Source: Istiophorus platypterus (taxonomy: Eukaryota > Chordata > Actinopteri > Istiophoriformes > Istiophoridae). From it: DNA of 64,000 nucleotides. Below are positions 1-12,929 of this stretch, piece after piece (positions within the stretch are counted from its first letter, which is position 1; each line of letters starts with the position of its first letter). The position numbers and the translations under genes are program-made. The notes under the pieces are model-generated. The model was not told the origin of the DNA, searched no databases, and was given only the letters and a program-made list of their open reading frames with translations. The stretch covers positions 11,597,411 through 11,661,410 of the forward strand of contig CM029121.1 of NCBI GenBank assembly GCA_016859345.1, read 5' to 3'.

Positions 1-772
1 AAGATGCACTGAAAAAAAATGGGTGTAACAATTTAAGCTTCCGATTGGATTTATTGTATTGACTTTAATGATCTCTTGATTTATTATCTAGTGCAAGCAA
101 CAGGTCAAAATTTCTATTTGCTCAATATTTAAATTTATGACCAGATAAATTTTGTATTTGTTCTAATTTTCATTAGTGAAATGAAACTGTGAATGAATTA
201 CAGGCACCATCTATACTGTAAATATGATAACATAAAATCTCAACCTCAACTTTAATCCGACAGCATGATTTTATTTTAAACTGAAATAACAACCTCAAAG
301 AGCTGGTAGTGTAGGTGTATACTTGTTTGTTCTTTATAATTCCACAAATGAGAGCATTAATAGAGAGCATTAACATGTTTTCAAACCTCACCTGACATTT
401 ATCTATGACCTTTGTCTGATGCACATACTCTGATGCTAGCATCTGTACTGTTGATTATAAGTCTGTATGATTGAAGGCTAAAACCACCTCACTTACCATG
501 TTGAACCATAAATGACCAGAAGTCTTACCTTATATAAGTGGTTAATTGCAATGCACATGACAAATAATTTGAATGGCACAATTTATTAATAATAAACAGT
601 GGCTCCACAATAAATAATTTAATGACTAATGTATGAATTTGTTGAATCACTTGGAGATTAATGACTTGTTCAGATAATCTGCATTGAGTACTTCCATTTA
701 TGGACCCTTTGTGAATAGCACTGTGTTATTCATTTTTCATACTTGATTGAAAACCAATTAGGGAATGACTGA

Positions 773-891
773 ATGCATAGAGGGGTGGTCAAAATGGGCT
801 TAAAATTCTCACTGAGGATCCATGTTTGTGGGATAAGTGGTATTAATATTACAGTGTCAACACTTTTGGAAGACTGCAGATCCAAGCAGTT
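773..891 (+). repeat. Dispersed repeat fragment, copy 1
   Basis: This copy matches the segment at 1651-1771 in the same orientation over its whole length. Shared landmarks in order are a GGTGGTCAAA block, a GGATC-TA/CA block, the exact 15-mer GGTATTAATATTACA (839-853 here), and a terminal block ending GCAGTT. Divergence between the two is high, so this is an old interspersed repeat rather than a recent duplication. It has no coding capacity. The family is not identified from the sequence. Confidence 0.55.
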
Positions 892-1650
892 AATGTTGAT
901 TCAATTAGAATTATAATTTTTTTCCAGGCCTGTAATAATTTATAATTTTTTAGTTGTTTAATATTCCTTTGGTTCTCTTTCACACACATGGTTAGAAATA
1001 ATTGGTTAATGCTACTTTAAGTTCTCAAGTACTTTACTTAGAAATAATAAATCAAAGAAAGTATTGGTGAAAGAAGTGTATGGTTGACATTTAGTCAGTA
1101 TGGCAGTTCCAGTTTGTACCTATTGATCCCAAATGCATATGATGGACATGTGGGATAGAACATTATCGAGAGCAAACACATTCCTGTATCTCTTCAGGTT
1201 AAGTTTTTGTACAAACGTTTCAAACAAAACATCCAAATCATTTTCATTCAACAGTTTTGACAATTCTGATGGAAATGCAGTATTTAATGCCTTGCTTGTA
1301 ATTTTATATCTTATGATTGAAGTATACTTTATATCCCTGTTTATTAATCCTGTTGTTCAATGAGCTGGAGAGAAGAATGATGTTATTCATGAGGCTGCCA
1401 TTTTTTATGCATTGGGCACATTTTTTAGATATTGTTAAACACCTATCTTTCGGTTAGGTGAAAAAATATGTTGCAAATGAAGTTCAGTTGAGAGAAAAGA
1501 AGGTATCAAAGCCTTGTGTATCCTGTCTTCGCAAGTATGAATCACTTAGCTATCACATTAATGTTTTGTATTTCTACACTTGTTCATACACACTGAGATG
1601 GATACCTCTAACCGCAGCATCCCCTAATCACTACTTCGATTCAAGCTATC

Positions 1651-1771
1651 GACTGCATGATGGGTGGTCAAAGTAAACTGCCGGTTCGCTGCAGGGATCT
1701 AGGTCTTAGGGCTTAATTGGTATTAATATTACATTGCGGAAGCAGTTTGACTGTTGTCAATCTATGCAGTT
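1651..1771 (+). repeat. Dispersed repeat fragment, copy 2
   Basis: This is the second copy of the repeat seen at 773-891, in direct orientation about 880 bp away. The exact core GGTATTAATATTACA lies at 1719-1733, preceded by GGTGGTCAAA and followed by a block ending TATGCAGTT. Related sequence may extend further upstream (from about 1590), but the first copy does not confirm this. A weaker trace (TGGTGGTCAGAGTAAAT) occurs near 2200. Confidence 0.55.
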
Positions 1772-3179
1772 CTATGCAAAAAAAAAAAAAAAATGAAGTT
1801 CCTAGACATACTGAATGTATTCTTACGGCCCCTCATATGATCATTTCATTTTAATTTAATCTTGAGTAATGTAGCATTTTTTTTTTTTTGTATTTTCTGT
1901 GTTGTAGCATTTTCTCAACACTTCCTGTGTAAATTCTACATATATAAACAATGCAGTGTCCTGTGTGCAGAATATCATCAAACATTGCTGAATCCTTTTT
2001 GCAATTCTATTTTTCAGACAGACTTTACACTTATTTTACAGATACTGGAGACTGTTTTGGCATATTTCTGCACTTTGGACAGATGACTACTGATGACTTA
2101 CTGTATGTGGGTGTGGAAGCAGGAAAGAGAGGAAGGTGGTTCAGAGCAAAGGATTCAGCTTAAAAAAAGACTTGGATTCTCCCTGTAGTGCAGGCTCTCA
2201 TGGTGGTCAGAGTAAATCTATCACTGTTGTTCAATCAATTAGTCATCAACAGAACAGTCTAATTGAGACTGGGACAAAGGTTAAATCCGTCCTATGGTCT
2301 ATGGGAGGAGACGCGTTATTTTCTTTCACTAATCTGCTATATGACCCTCTGCTCATGCTTCATTCCACCTATATCCCACACTTTTTTCTCTGTGCTCAGA
2401 AGAGTGGCAACTTTCCTCCAATATTTACCATAAAAAGGATGATTTCTCTCCCTTGTCCCGATGATGTATTCATGTCTGTACCCTGAGTGTGGTCAGAATT
2501 TTAATGTGGCCCTTTTGGCACACATCAGGTTAGCACAATATACAGTGTAGAGTTATGAGCATCTGCTATCGAGTGGAACATTTGATGATAAAATGAGACG
2601 CATTAACCCTGACGAGTGGAGTACATTATCTAGGCTGTGTCTAAAATCCTTCCCTTTTTACTATACAGTGCACAACATTTATTCTCCCTCATTTTATTTT
2701 AGTATCCAAATTCTGAAAATGTATTGTAAATTTATATACTAGATCTCGGCCTACGCAATTCCACATGCAATGTCTTGCACTCTTTAAGTCATGTGAAGTG
2801 CCAATAAGTACAAATATGTATGAATGTATGTCAGATACTGTAAAATCAATATAGAAAACAGCATACATATCAACAAACTATCAACAATTATACCTCTTGT
2901 TTAACTTGTTTAGGCCAGCTCCTCTGAAATTTTTATTCATTAGTAAAATGAATATGTTGACATTTCTGGAAACCCATATACTTAAATTCTCGCTGAGAAC
3001 TGTTTGAGAGGTTGTGATGAGAAGTTGTGGTTTTTTGGAAGCTATGAGAATGTGACTTCCTGGAGTCTTCACTGTTTGCCTTGCAACCTCACAAGATTCC
3101 AAGACGCCACCGTGCCTGGAGCAAAATGATTTCAGCATTCATGTTAAAAACCACAACCCTAAACTACAAAAACTAATCC

Positions 3180-4934
3180 AGCTGGTGGGTCAGCAGTGGT
3201 GGCCATGTCACTGCCCCTCTCCAACAGGCTTCCAGCTAGTGTCCTCCGACTTGTGCCAGAACCAACTGAATGCTCTTTCTTTGACACTGATAGAACTGTT
3301 GTCCAACTTTATCCTGACAGTCCTGGACAACTTGTTGGTACTTGGTTTTCTCTCTCCCTTCAATGTCCTCACAACCCTTTTTCCATGGGGCTGTTAGCTC
3401 GAAAAGGATAATTATCTTCTCTCTCAGGAGACCACCTGACATTGTCTGGTCTCACAGTTGTGGATACTACTCCCTCTTGTACCTGGAGTTTTCTACGAGG
3501 TCAATCTTCATTTCTCATTCCTGGGTCAACTACAGAAGATTCTGCTTGGCTTTTGCCCTGGACTCCTTTCACCATGTGACAGTTCTATTAGGGAGGTCCC
3601 ATTTTGTCCAGGCACCTTGAGTTCGAGGCTTGATGGATTTAGCTCTTCTTCCTCCAAGCATCATCCTGGTTAATGGTTCAGTTTTCCTGAAGAACAGAAT
3701 TTGACCACTGCGAAAACAGGGTGTTCCTAACCTTGACTCTTTGCTGGCTGCTGAAAATGATCAGGTTCATTCAAATGACAAACGAGATAGGGTATATAGT
3801 AACCCCTGTTGCAATTCCTTTCTCAACAGGCTTTCATTTTGTAGTCCTGGTGGAATCATAGTCTCCAGAGTAGCTTGTATTTAGGCCCTGGATGTAACAT
3901 TGGATGTGGTAGGGATTCATAGCAACTCTGATGAAATTATGGGGAACTAATCCATATGCAATATCACAGTTAAGGCAGCCAACTTTGAGGCTGCTTTTCT
4001 TCACTTTTGCTTCTTGTACAAGTCAACTAAGAACCCCCTGTGTGCCTCCTGTGTGCCTTCAATAAGCCCCTTCTGGGTAGAGGTTTCATTATATCAGTTC
4101 CAGGCCATGTATGCATTCATTCTTTTGGTAAGTACAGAAAAAGAAGATTTTGCCCTCCACACTGAGAAATCTGTGTGGATCCCAGTGTTTTGGGCACAAA
4201 ACCACCCATCTGCTTGATGGGACAGTGCCCTTGGACCTAAGCCACTGGAGCAATGTCTTGTATACTTTGTACAATATACTGTTGGCACTTGGAGCAGAAA
4301 ATGATTAATGCTTGATGACATCTTGAACCTCTCTCCATGATGGAAGTCCAGTGATGAGGGATGTTGTTGGTGGGTCAATGGTGCCAAGATGGTGGTTTTA
4401 CAATTAGAGCATAATCTCTTGATGGGTCACTGAAGGTTTCAACAAACTCTTTCACCTTCAGCTCAGTTGTTAGAATCCCAGACTTTACCTCTCCTTCAAG
4501 TGATTTGGTGATTATTAAGTATTATGAGTCTTTTATAAGCTGGGCTCATTCAGCTTCCTTCCTATTGTGCCTTTATTTCAACCCCTCAACCCTTCTCACT
4601 ACGATGAGATGTTCTTGGAGGCCGGCTGACAGTTCCTTATTCCTTATTTTTCCTTGGTACTGGTTTTGAGCAGCTTGTTCAGGGTTCTGATCCCCTTCCT
4701 AAGTTGTTTGATGTTCCTTTCTCTTCTGTTTGGCTGCTTTTCTGGTCTGGCTTTGTTGTCTTCCCTCGGCACCCTTCCAAAGAATTCCTTTGCCAAGTTG
4801 TAGGCCTGTCTTTCCATTGTTACTGCTTGAACCACTTCAAGCACTTTGTCCAGGTCTTCATCAAGCCTAGAACCCTTCCTGGCATCACTCATCTTGGGCC
4901 ACTTGATTCTTTCCTTTGTTGGCTGGATAAATGA
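3180..4934 (-). mobile_element. Fossil non-LTR retrotransposon (R2/NeSL-type LINE) ORF
   Basis: Read on the minus strand, conceptual fragments appear in the order expected of a single-ORF LINE of the R2/NeSL group, broken by stops and frameshifts. From the high-coordinate end they are: a charged pre-RT linker (about 4892-4644, with KQLRKGIRTLNKLLK); a fingers segment containing SFSAP and YKVYK (about 4330-4240); the RT core LSVEGKIFF followed in another frame by VLTKRMNAYM (about 4180-4090); GAWTKWDLPNRTVTW (about 3625-3575); and a C-terminal block with ELTAPWKKGCEDIE then KYQQVVQDCQ (about 3410-3300). In this group the last block belongs to the restriction-like endonuclease region. The catalytic YADD box is not visible, because the palm is lost or scrambled between 4090 and 3650. 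The remnant is about 1.75 kb, well short of a full element, and certainly inactive. NeSL rather than another RLE-bearing clade is a judgement from motif resemblance. Confidence 0.8.
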
Positions 4935-7900
4935 AGTACTTATGCCTGATGCCTTTCCAAGGCATTACTTACCAGATGACACACGAAAAGCATTGGCTCC
5001 CTTCAGTCCAACTGAATTACTGCCCTATTAAGTTTTTGCATTTCTTAATGTTTCAAATTCATTATCAGTCATTATCTAACTGACAATGGATGGATTTTCT
5101 TATATGAAAGTGATCATCACAAATTACTTGTGCGTATTGCTTTGTATATTTATTTTTAATATGACAGCAGTGCTGGAAGCATGTAATAAATTGAATTTGC
5201 AAACTATAGGCAGTCAAGGAAAGATGCAGATCTCCATCAAAGGACACACACACACTCACAAGACAAATGAGGATATTCAGACACAACATTCATCACTGTT
5301 GCATCCTTTACTCCCTGTCAGTGTTTCAGCACAGAGATTTTAATCTATACTTTGTTCATGCCATGAAGTCTTGTACTAAATATATCCCCCCAAAAAACAG
5401 CAAAGACAGATAATGTGAATGTTTCTATGCAACTACGTGCTACCTCTCAATTTCAATTTTTATTTGATTATGTAATGATATTTTTTCTCCCTTTTTGTGT
5501 CTCTCTATAACCCACACAGAGGTAATTTCCTTTCGGTCCGAGCTACTGACACAAGACAAGCTTTGTGACGACAAAACCCATAGTTGGCTCCAGTTACAAA
5601 CTGAAAGCAACCCTTTCTATCACTCAAGTGACACATGAGGGAAAGGTTGTTGAGATTAAGAAGAGTCACCCCCTTGTGTTTCATAGTTACAGCACCCATG
5701 ACCCAGGACTGTCTGTGACATTTAGGTCTCTGGTTCCCCTAGGCAGATCATTTCCAGCCAGCCTAAGGTCAGCCTCAGGGCAGATTTTTCCAGGTCCACT
5801 GGTCAGTTGCTGCGACAAGCACTTTGCTTTCAAGCAAAGCAATGAATTTGTTTTTTTGGTTCCCTGTAGAGCCTATCTTTCTTTGGCATTTTTCACATTT
5901 CCCACTCAAGGATACCTACTTGAATCTGTTAAAACTGTTGTAAAATAATTAGTAGATATTCTGGAGTCATAGAAGATTATTATGCACCTTAGCATCAGAC
6001 AGTGACCATAATTTGAGTACAAATTTCAAGCATGAACATGTCTTACAGACAGTTGTAAATCCTTCCGCAATTAGAAGCATTTTAATATCTAGTCACACTG
6101 ATATATTGTATTATCCGATGTATATGTTTTCTTGGTTTCGAATGCTTGAGATTTTTGCTGTTGTCTGATGAAGCAAGGAAAAAAAATCCAACTTGTATGT
6201 AATTTGAACTTACCTTGCATTGTTAGACACTGAGGGTTTTTAGAAATAACCATCTCATTTCAGTTTTAAAAACTGAAATGGGAATCTTTAAGGACATCTG
6301 ATTTTTTTTTAATCAGTTCTCTTTAGCAGTGGATCGGATCATAAAATGTTGATGTTACACCTTCTGAGACTCCTGCTGAGAAACAAATAGCAATTGTTAT
6401 CATTTATGCCCTGTGTGTCTGTTAAATATGGCACAACTGCCTAGGGGGTCAAACCTGTTTGTCTCAACTAATGTTCAATTAAGACTTCATCTACATCTGC
6501 AGGGCTGGCTGAGGGATGTAAATGCACTGCAATGAAAAAATTTCACACCAGTGGTTTTGAGTGTCAGCTCTGTGTTGTACAATGTAGAATAGATTCAAAC
6601 TGTTTATTAATGATGCTTTGATTCATGTTTTATAAAAAGTTAGCATAAAACAAGACTTTACAGGCAGAGACAAAAGACACTATTTGGTTGGAGTATTTTG
6701 AAGCTAGAAAATCTACTAAATGTGGTTCATTTGTTATGCTGCTTTTAATGGCATTACAAAACACAAAACTGCTGAGTGGTGATAAGCGATAACAGATAAG
6801 ACAACAAAATTAGCAAAAAAGTGATTGATCCTAAAGGCTACACTTTTTTCCTTTTTAAGAGTGCATAAAATATTTTGTAACATAATGATCCCAGAGCTAC
6901 AGGGTCTTTAATCACCAAATAATATCTTGGGTTTCTGCTTTTTGGCCTCTGCTTCAGTGCCTACCTCCTCAGGGGAATTTCACACGGGCCGGAGCCCTAG
7001 CTGTAATGAGGTGGTAGCAGTTTCTGCAGAGAAGAAATATCATGGACCTGAAGAGCATGGTTCAAAAAAAAAAAAGAAAAAAAAAAAAAAGCAAAACCTA
7101 TAACATCTTGGTTGAGGTAAACAGAAGCAGACTGTTAACCAGCTGACTGACTAACTCATTCTGTTGTATTTGATGGACATACTCAACAGGAAGACTTGGT
7201 AATGCTATAAGTAATTTGTCAGAAGAAAACGGTGGTTATTTAAACTGAAGACTTATTGTCCCCCGTCAATCAGCAACCCCTTTTCAGTGCCATTGTAAAA
7301 TTGTGCAAGCAATAAGCTGAAACTTGTTTAGAGTTAATTATAGAAATAAGAAGTCAGTATGGTCGTTCTGTGGAATTTATGGAGTTCGGTATGAGATTAA
7401 ACTCGCAACAAAGGAGTACAATGTTTCTACTGAGCTGCAGCCTACTTGCCTTAAACTGTTAGAAAGATTTAACACACATTATTCAACAGATTTTTATTTG
7501 ATGCAGAATATTTCAAATGTTGGTAGATACCCATGCTGTCCTACTACCTTCCTTTCGTATGTCTGCTACACAGAATATGCACCAGTCAATGCTTTTGTTG
7601 GCTTCAGTGCAGGTGGATTTATTTGCTTTTAGTTTTGCTGAGTACAAGTGGGTGGCGGGTTCATGGCTGTACAGTACTTATGTGAGGATAGAATGAGCCA
7701 CTGAAGGAAAACAACAGGAATTTTCAAAATTTACTAAAGAATAAGTTTGGAAAAGAGTAATGTAAACTATATGTGTAAACATCCCAGTGGATTTAGGCTA
7801 ACACTACTTTTTTTTGAGGGAAAGTAACAGTACATGCATTTCTCCAGCTGCATTTCTCCACATGCTGGTCACCCCATGGACCAATAAATTCAAAGAGTAT

Positions 7901-9000
7901 TTAAGGTTTAATTTATTTCTAGTTGAACTAACCAACAAGTAGCCTATCACAATACCAAGTTTTCAAAGTATACTACGGCTTTGAGGGAACCCTCAAAAAC
8001 TCACTAGGAGCACACCAATTATAGCACATATAAATGCACAAGGTTAGACACGCAAAGCAATTAGCCTACATTTTTTCAATAGAGAATGAGATGGAGTTAA
8101 CTCAGATGTGCAAATGATTACCCTTATATGCAAGCATCAAGTGTATTAAAAGTTAAAAAAAACTTCACACATTCACTGAAAGTGAACTAAACAACAACAT
8201 TGTAAGTAGGTGAACAGTTTTAGATGACAAAGTTCACTTACTGGTGTTCCTGAAGTACACAGCACCAAATAAAGCAATCTATCAACCTTCCATTTCACCA
8301 GGCAACTTGTCTAAAATGTGTTCGGTGGAGAAACAGGTATATGGTTGCTATGTGTGTCACCAGGAGACACTGTCACTATGATGAGAGTGAGAGTCACACA
8401 TGATGCATGGATTCTGAGAGGTCACTCCCACTTACTATATTATCACTGGTCAAGCTGATTGTACACAGCAGGCTACAACAAACGTTAGGCCACCAGGAAA
8501 TTTACCAGTGCTCCTGACAGGCTGAATTTTTAACAACAAATCTCCCAATATATTTTCTTTTCTTCTATGTTTACAAGTATCCCAAAGCTTGGCCTCCACC
8601 TCACTCCAGTCTGCACAAAACATGATGAAAACCAGGTCAGTGGTACATGTAAATGAGTGATGAGCTGTGCCTGCAGTTTCCATCAGACAAAGCCACTTGC
8701 ATGGCAGACCTCCGTCTCCTCAATGTGTCTTGGGTGTGAATGCCAGGTATGAACAGGGTCTGAGACACAGGAAGAGTTTGCCTCCTTTTCATGCCTCTTT
8801 ACAAACTCTTTTTTGAACCCTTTTGCATGCTTTTTGATAGAGTGCAAAAAGGCTACATGCCTGTTTACTAACTAGCATCCTTCTGGTTACACTGCACACT
8901 GCAATTGGTACTCTTAACTCTTCAGTAATTTACAAACTATGTTCTTGTTAATTTATACCCATTACATTTAAAATTAAATACAAAAAAATATTTTGTGTGA
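4935..9000. other. Unassigned non-coding DNA
   Basis: No gene, RNA or transposon boundary is supported here. A 127-codon frame at 5565-5948 (+) and a 102-codon frame at 7324-7632 (+) are open, but they show no recognisable domain, the first lacks flanking regulatory signals, and both have the base composition of the surrounding DNA. Other contents are an A-rich run at about 7066-7091 (A tracts separated by one G) and the perfect hairpin listed separately at 6256-6280. Confidence 0.5.
6256..6280. repeat. Perfect 12-bp-arm inverted repeat
   Basis: CATTTCAGTTTT and its exact reverse complement flank a single A. The pairing continues imperfectly outward. The near-absence of a loop makes a stable RNA hairpin unlikely, so it may be a cruciform-prone site or the scar of a small inverted duplication. 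Confidence 0.7.
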
Positions 9001-12000
9001 TTCAGCCTTTATGGATGACCATTATTGTCTGTTTCAAAAATCAGTCTAGTACAGTGTAATATAACATGACATAGTGGGAGCCAGGATGCAAAGACAATAT
9101 TTTCCTGTGGTCTATATATAAGGAGCATTTTGAGGTTTTATGTTTTATCATCTTGCCATCGGCCCTTTGGCCTTACTTATAGTATCACTGATAAGACCTT
9201 TCTGTTTGTACTCCATCTTCTAAAAAATCAATACTGAAAATGAAAGGAAAATGCCTCCAGCAGAACCACCTATTGGCATGTCTTTTAATGTTGTCACATA
9301 TGGTAAAGCAAAAAAAGATCTGTTGTAGGTAGAAAAAAATTGTAAATCATTGAATGGACTTATAGTGGCATTTTTTTCTCTCTCTCTAAGGAGGACAAAC
9401 CCTGGGTACACAGTGAGTTTACATGCTTCTGTTCTGTAGTTTCCCTGAGGGAATTCTTTATAATAGACCATCAACCACAGCTTTAGGGCACAGGCTATCA
9501 GGAATCAGCCCTGCTGAATCACATTTTAGCTAAAGAAAATGGGACTTATTGACATACTATATGCTGCTGAGGAAGCATATGTACTTAAACTGTCGATGAC
9601 TGTTGGAAGTCTTGATTAGAGGAGTGTTTGCCTTGCAACAAAGGCTGCAACATAGTGATCATCATGAAAGCAGTAACTGGCTGCACATTGTCGCATAATA
9701 TTCAGGGGGTCTTTTTGTCAACCCAAAGGATCACTAAGGAAATATCTAACCAACTTTTGTAAGTTTTATAAGGTAAATCTGCTTCTTTATGATGACAGAG
9801 GACTTAAAATGCAATAATAATGATTTTTTTGATGCTGCCAATGAAGGATGTGAAGTCTAAAGGGATCAGCTGAATGGATCAGCCCAGAAGAGTTCCGAAT
9901 GTTGCTGCCTTTAAAGACCTAATTAATACATTTTTAAAAAGAAAACACACTGTTCATATAGTTATCTCATCTGAACTTGAGCAGTTAACTGTTGCAACTG
10001 CACAGAGGTTTTTTTTTTTTTTTCTGATAAATGCTTCACTATGTTCACCAGGTAGTCGCTACCTGTGTCTGTCTACCTTGACGCTGGGCAGGTTAACGTA
10101 CACCTGGTCTTCGCAGCTTTTTTTCTGGACAAAAGCTATCCGGTGTGCTTGAAAATGACGCTGATGAGAGCCTAGAGTTGGAACCGAAACTGTAATGTTG
10201 CAGGCCATAAAACCAAAACAATATGTTAAAAGACATTAAATCGCTTCCTACAGCTGAGGTTAACTGCAAAGCATCGTGAAATTTGGGGACACCTTTAACA
10301 TTATGCATTGTTATTTAACCCATTGTTTATATAAAAAAATAATGATAATAGCAGCTTTAAGTAAAAACAAAATTTTGTCAGATACAAACCCATTTTAACA
10401 TCACCTAAAATGATGAGATCAAGGAAACGTGTGATGTTATCGATGACAGATTTTCCGCCACAGCCAAACTGGATACTCAACATTGACATTGAAAGTAAAT
10501 TATATTATCTGTCTGCCACTGAGCTAAAGAGAGCTCATCTGAATCAATATGTTAGCCTAACCATCAACTCAGAAAAGCAAGTGCATTAGAGACAAATAAA
10601 ACACACGCAGAAAGACTGTTTTGTTTGAATCACTAAGAGAGAGACAACGCATCTCATTTGCATCTCTCTAAATGGTGCTTTTAGATTTAGCGTCTGTCAA
10701 ACTTCAGCAACTGCACGGGAAATACCAAGTGACGGAAAATGAGAATCGAATGAAAAGAGGATAGGTATAAGGGATGTAGGAAATCTACTCACATGAAACC
10801 AATAAATATGAGGTTGTGAGTGACTGAGTTAGTCAGAGTCCAGATTCATGAGTCTGTTTGCACTGAAAAGTCTCCACAGAGATACAGAATACAGGTTTCA
10901 GCACACTTATTTGTTCACCACAATTGCTTGAAGGCAGACTATAAGTGTCTGCTCAGCCTTCTCTCCTCCTGTGTTCGCAAGTGATTTATATAGCAAGTGA
11001 AAAGCCCAGCCGAGTGACTTGAATTGAAAGATGGGAGTTTGAATCCAATTTGTCTCCCATGTGCTTAGAGTGCACCCTTGTAATGTGTGCTGTCTTCAGG
11101 CAGGGTTGGACCAGAATTAACCTCCCCTCTCTTTCCTTTGTCTGAGTACTTAATAATAATGTTGTACACTTTCTCACTTTCTTTTCCCCCCAGGATGTTT
11201 AGGACTTTCTATCCTGTAAAAGGGTCAAATTTCAATGGTAATTCTAAAAATAAATGAACTAAGACTGAATGTGATCTGTATGGAGAAAAATGCTTACAGT
11301 TAATTAAGAATGAATTACGAGTGATTAATGTAAAAAAATTTATCTGACCAAGCTACATACATTTTTAAAGCAGCAGCATATACATTAGCTACACTGTGGG
11401 TGATTTACTATATATTCAAAGAATCAAATGTGGCAGTTCTTTTTCAAAAGTCGAGGGTTCTCTCCAAAGCACAAGTTTTACACTGTTATTTTAGGACAGA
11501 AGCACTTACAAGTCACCATCAAACTTGATCTGTCTAAGTACTGATGCTTTTGAAAACAGATGGTCTTACACTGAGACTCTGAAAGCAAGGCTGGGATGTT
11601 TTTACGCAATTCCAAAGCCCAATGGGCAATGAAGGAGTAAGTGGCTTAGTACTCACAATGACATTAATGGAACCTGATATGCCAGGCTATTCTGAGGAAA
11701 CCAGTATGTACATGTTCTAAAATTTACTGATTTCAGGTTTTTTTTTCCATGTCAACCAGTGGCATATGGTGACTTTACAGGAGGACCAACTACACTCCCC
11801 ACTACCCTCACCCCACCAACCACCATCTCCATTTGCAATTCAGCTGTTTACTACACCAAAGAACCAGACTAAATCATACTCTTTCATGACAGCAGTAGTA
11901 AGAAATCTCTCTAAATTTCATGGCCTGCCCTGTCTCATGAATTTGTATTACCTGTCCTTCCTGTGCTGAAAGTCTCTCTCCTGCATCTTGTGGCACTCTG

Positions 12001-12929
12001 CCTGGACATCTTCACCTTTCTGCACCCCTCCCTGGCTAAAGAAGTATTAGGATTATTCCTTTGCACTGACAGTAAACACACCAAATTGCAGTATAGAGGG
12101 AAATATCGAAAAAAAAAACCCAAGCACTTCACAAAATATTTTCCATCAACAGTGTGACATACCAGAGACTGTATTTTCCTGCCTAAACAGGCGTTTCCTA
12201 AATGTCTCAAACTTACTGCAGATTTCACACTGAGAACCAAGCTCTCTGTAAATAAGTGAATTGTGTTTACAGATCAAACCTTTACAGAGCAAACTAAATT
12301 AGCAAATTATACTGATTTTCATCACAGTGTAAGTTGCTCATTTACTTACTGCTGCTACTTTTAAGACTTAGGAAGAAAATAAGTAATTTTACAATGCACA
12401 AGTACAGTTTCCACACACATCTTTGCATGTGTATAAAAATGCTTGCAATATAATGGCTAATCTCAGAACAGTGGAGGCTAAATCAAGGGCAGCTTGACAA
12501 GGATCCTTGTCTATAGTTAACCAGAGATAGTTATTCTCCAAAGATCCTAGGTGTATCCGCAATGCAAATGCACAAACCTCCAAAAAAAGCTGTTCCACCT
12601 TCTGCTTGACAATCAACACCCTTTGTCAACAGGACATAGCCAAGCCTACAAAAATGACAGAAATGACAGATGCAAAAGCTGGTAGTCATCCTAGCTTCTG
12701 AATAAAATAGCATACAGCAGCCAAAAGTGTGCAGATAATTACAAGATGAATGTAAACAGACAATATCAGACCTGTTATGGGACAGATTGCTGCTCTGAGA
12801 TGTAAGGAGAGATACGCTTCTACTTCAGTATTATTCTAACTGTTTATATGAAGTATATGAGACATTGCTTCATGAAGATCCTCCAGATCCCGTTGTTACC
12901 ACTGACGGCTGTCAAATGATTCAGGCAGA
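9001..12929. other. Unassigned non-coding DNA
   Basis: Only short, unrecognised reading frames occur. A T15 run lies at 10009-10023. A weak tRNA-like SINE candidate is listed separately near 11 kb. The stretch 10030-10300 is less AT-rich than its neighbours and may be an old interspersed repeat, but nothing inside the window duplicates it, so I do not call it. No exon, promoter or RNA gene is supported. Confidence 0.5.
10985..11120 (+). repeat. Possible tRNA-derived SINE remnant
   Basis: A pol III A-box-like TAGCAAGTG (from 10991) is followed about 45 bp later by GAGTTTGAATCC (11035-11046), close to the tRNA B-box consensus GGTTCGANTCC. The spacing suits a tRNA-like head. The sequence cannot be folded into a convincing cloverleaf, and I see neither target duplications nor a clear tail. 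This could be a chance pairing of boxes. Confidence 0.3.

Larger units (their letters stand above)
1..3179. other. AT-rich non-coding DNA, no gene seen
   Basis: Apart from the two repeat copies listed separately, this stretch holds short A and T tracts (for example near 1778-1792 and 1876-1889) and only short reading frames on both strands. The longest, at 2136-2486 (116 codons), has no domain, signal peptide or repeat that I recognise, and its composition is that of its surroundings. I see no splice-bounded coding segment, RNA gene or transposon end that I could defend. Confidence 0.6.

Noticed and set aside
4644..4892. Lysine/arginine-rich 82-residue minus-strand frame as a small nuclear protein
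   Set aside because: It is continuous in order and strand with RT and endonuclease-like fragments and matches the pre-RT linker of the fossil LINE.
5565..5948. 127-codon open frame as a gene
   Set aside because: Translation shows no recognisable family and the frame is embedded in uniform AT-rich DNA.
7767..7800. microRNA miR-30 (TGTAAACATCC match)
   Set aside because: Only the first 11 bases agree and no pairing arm is found within 80 bases on either side.
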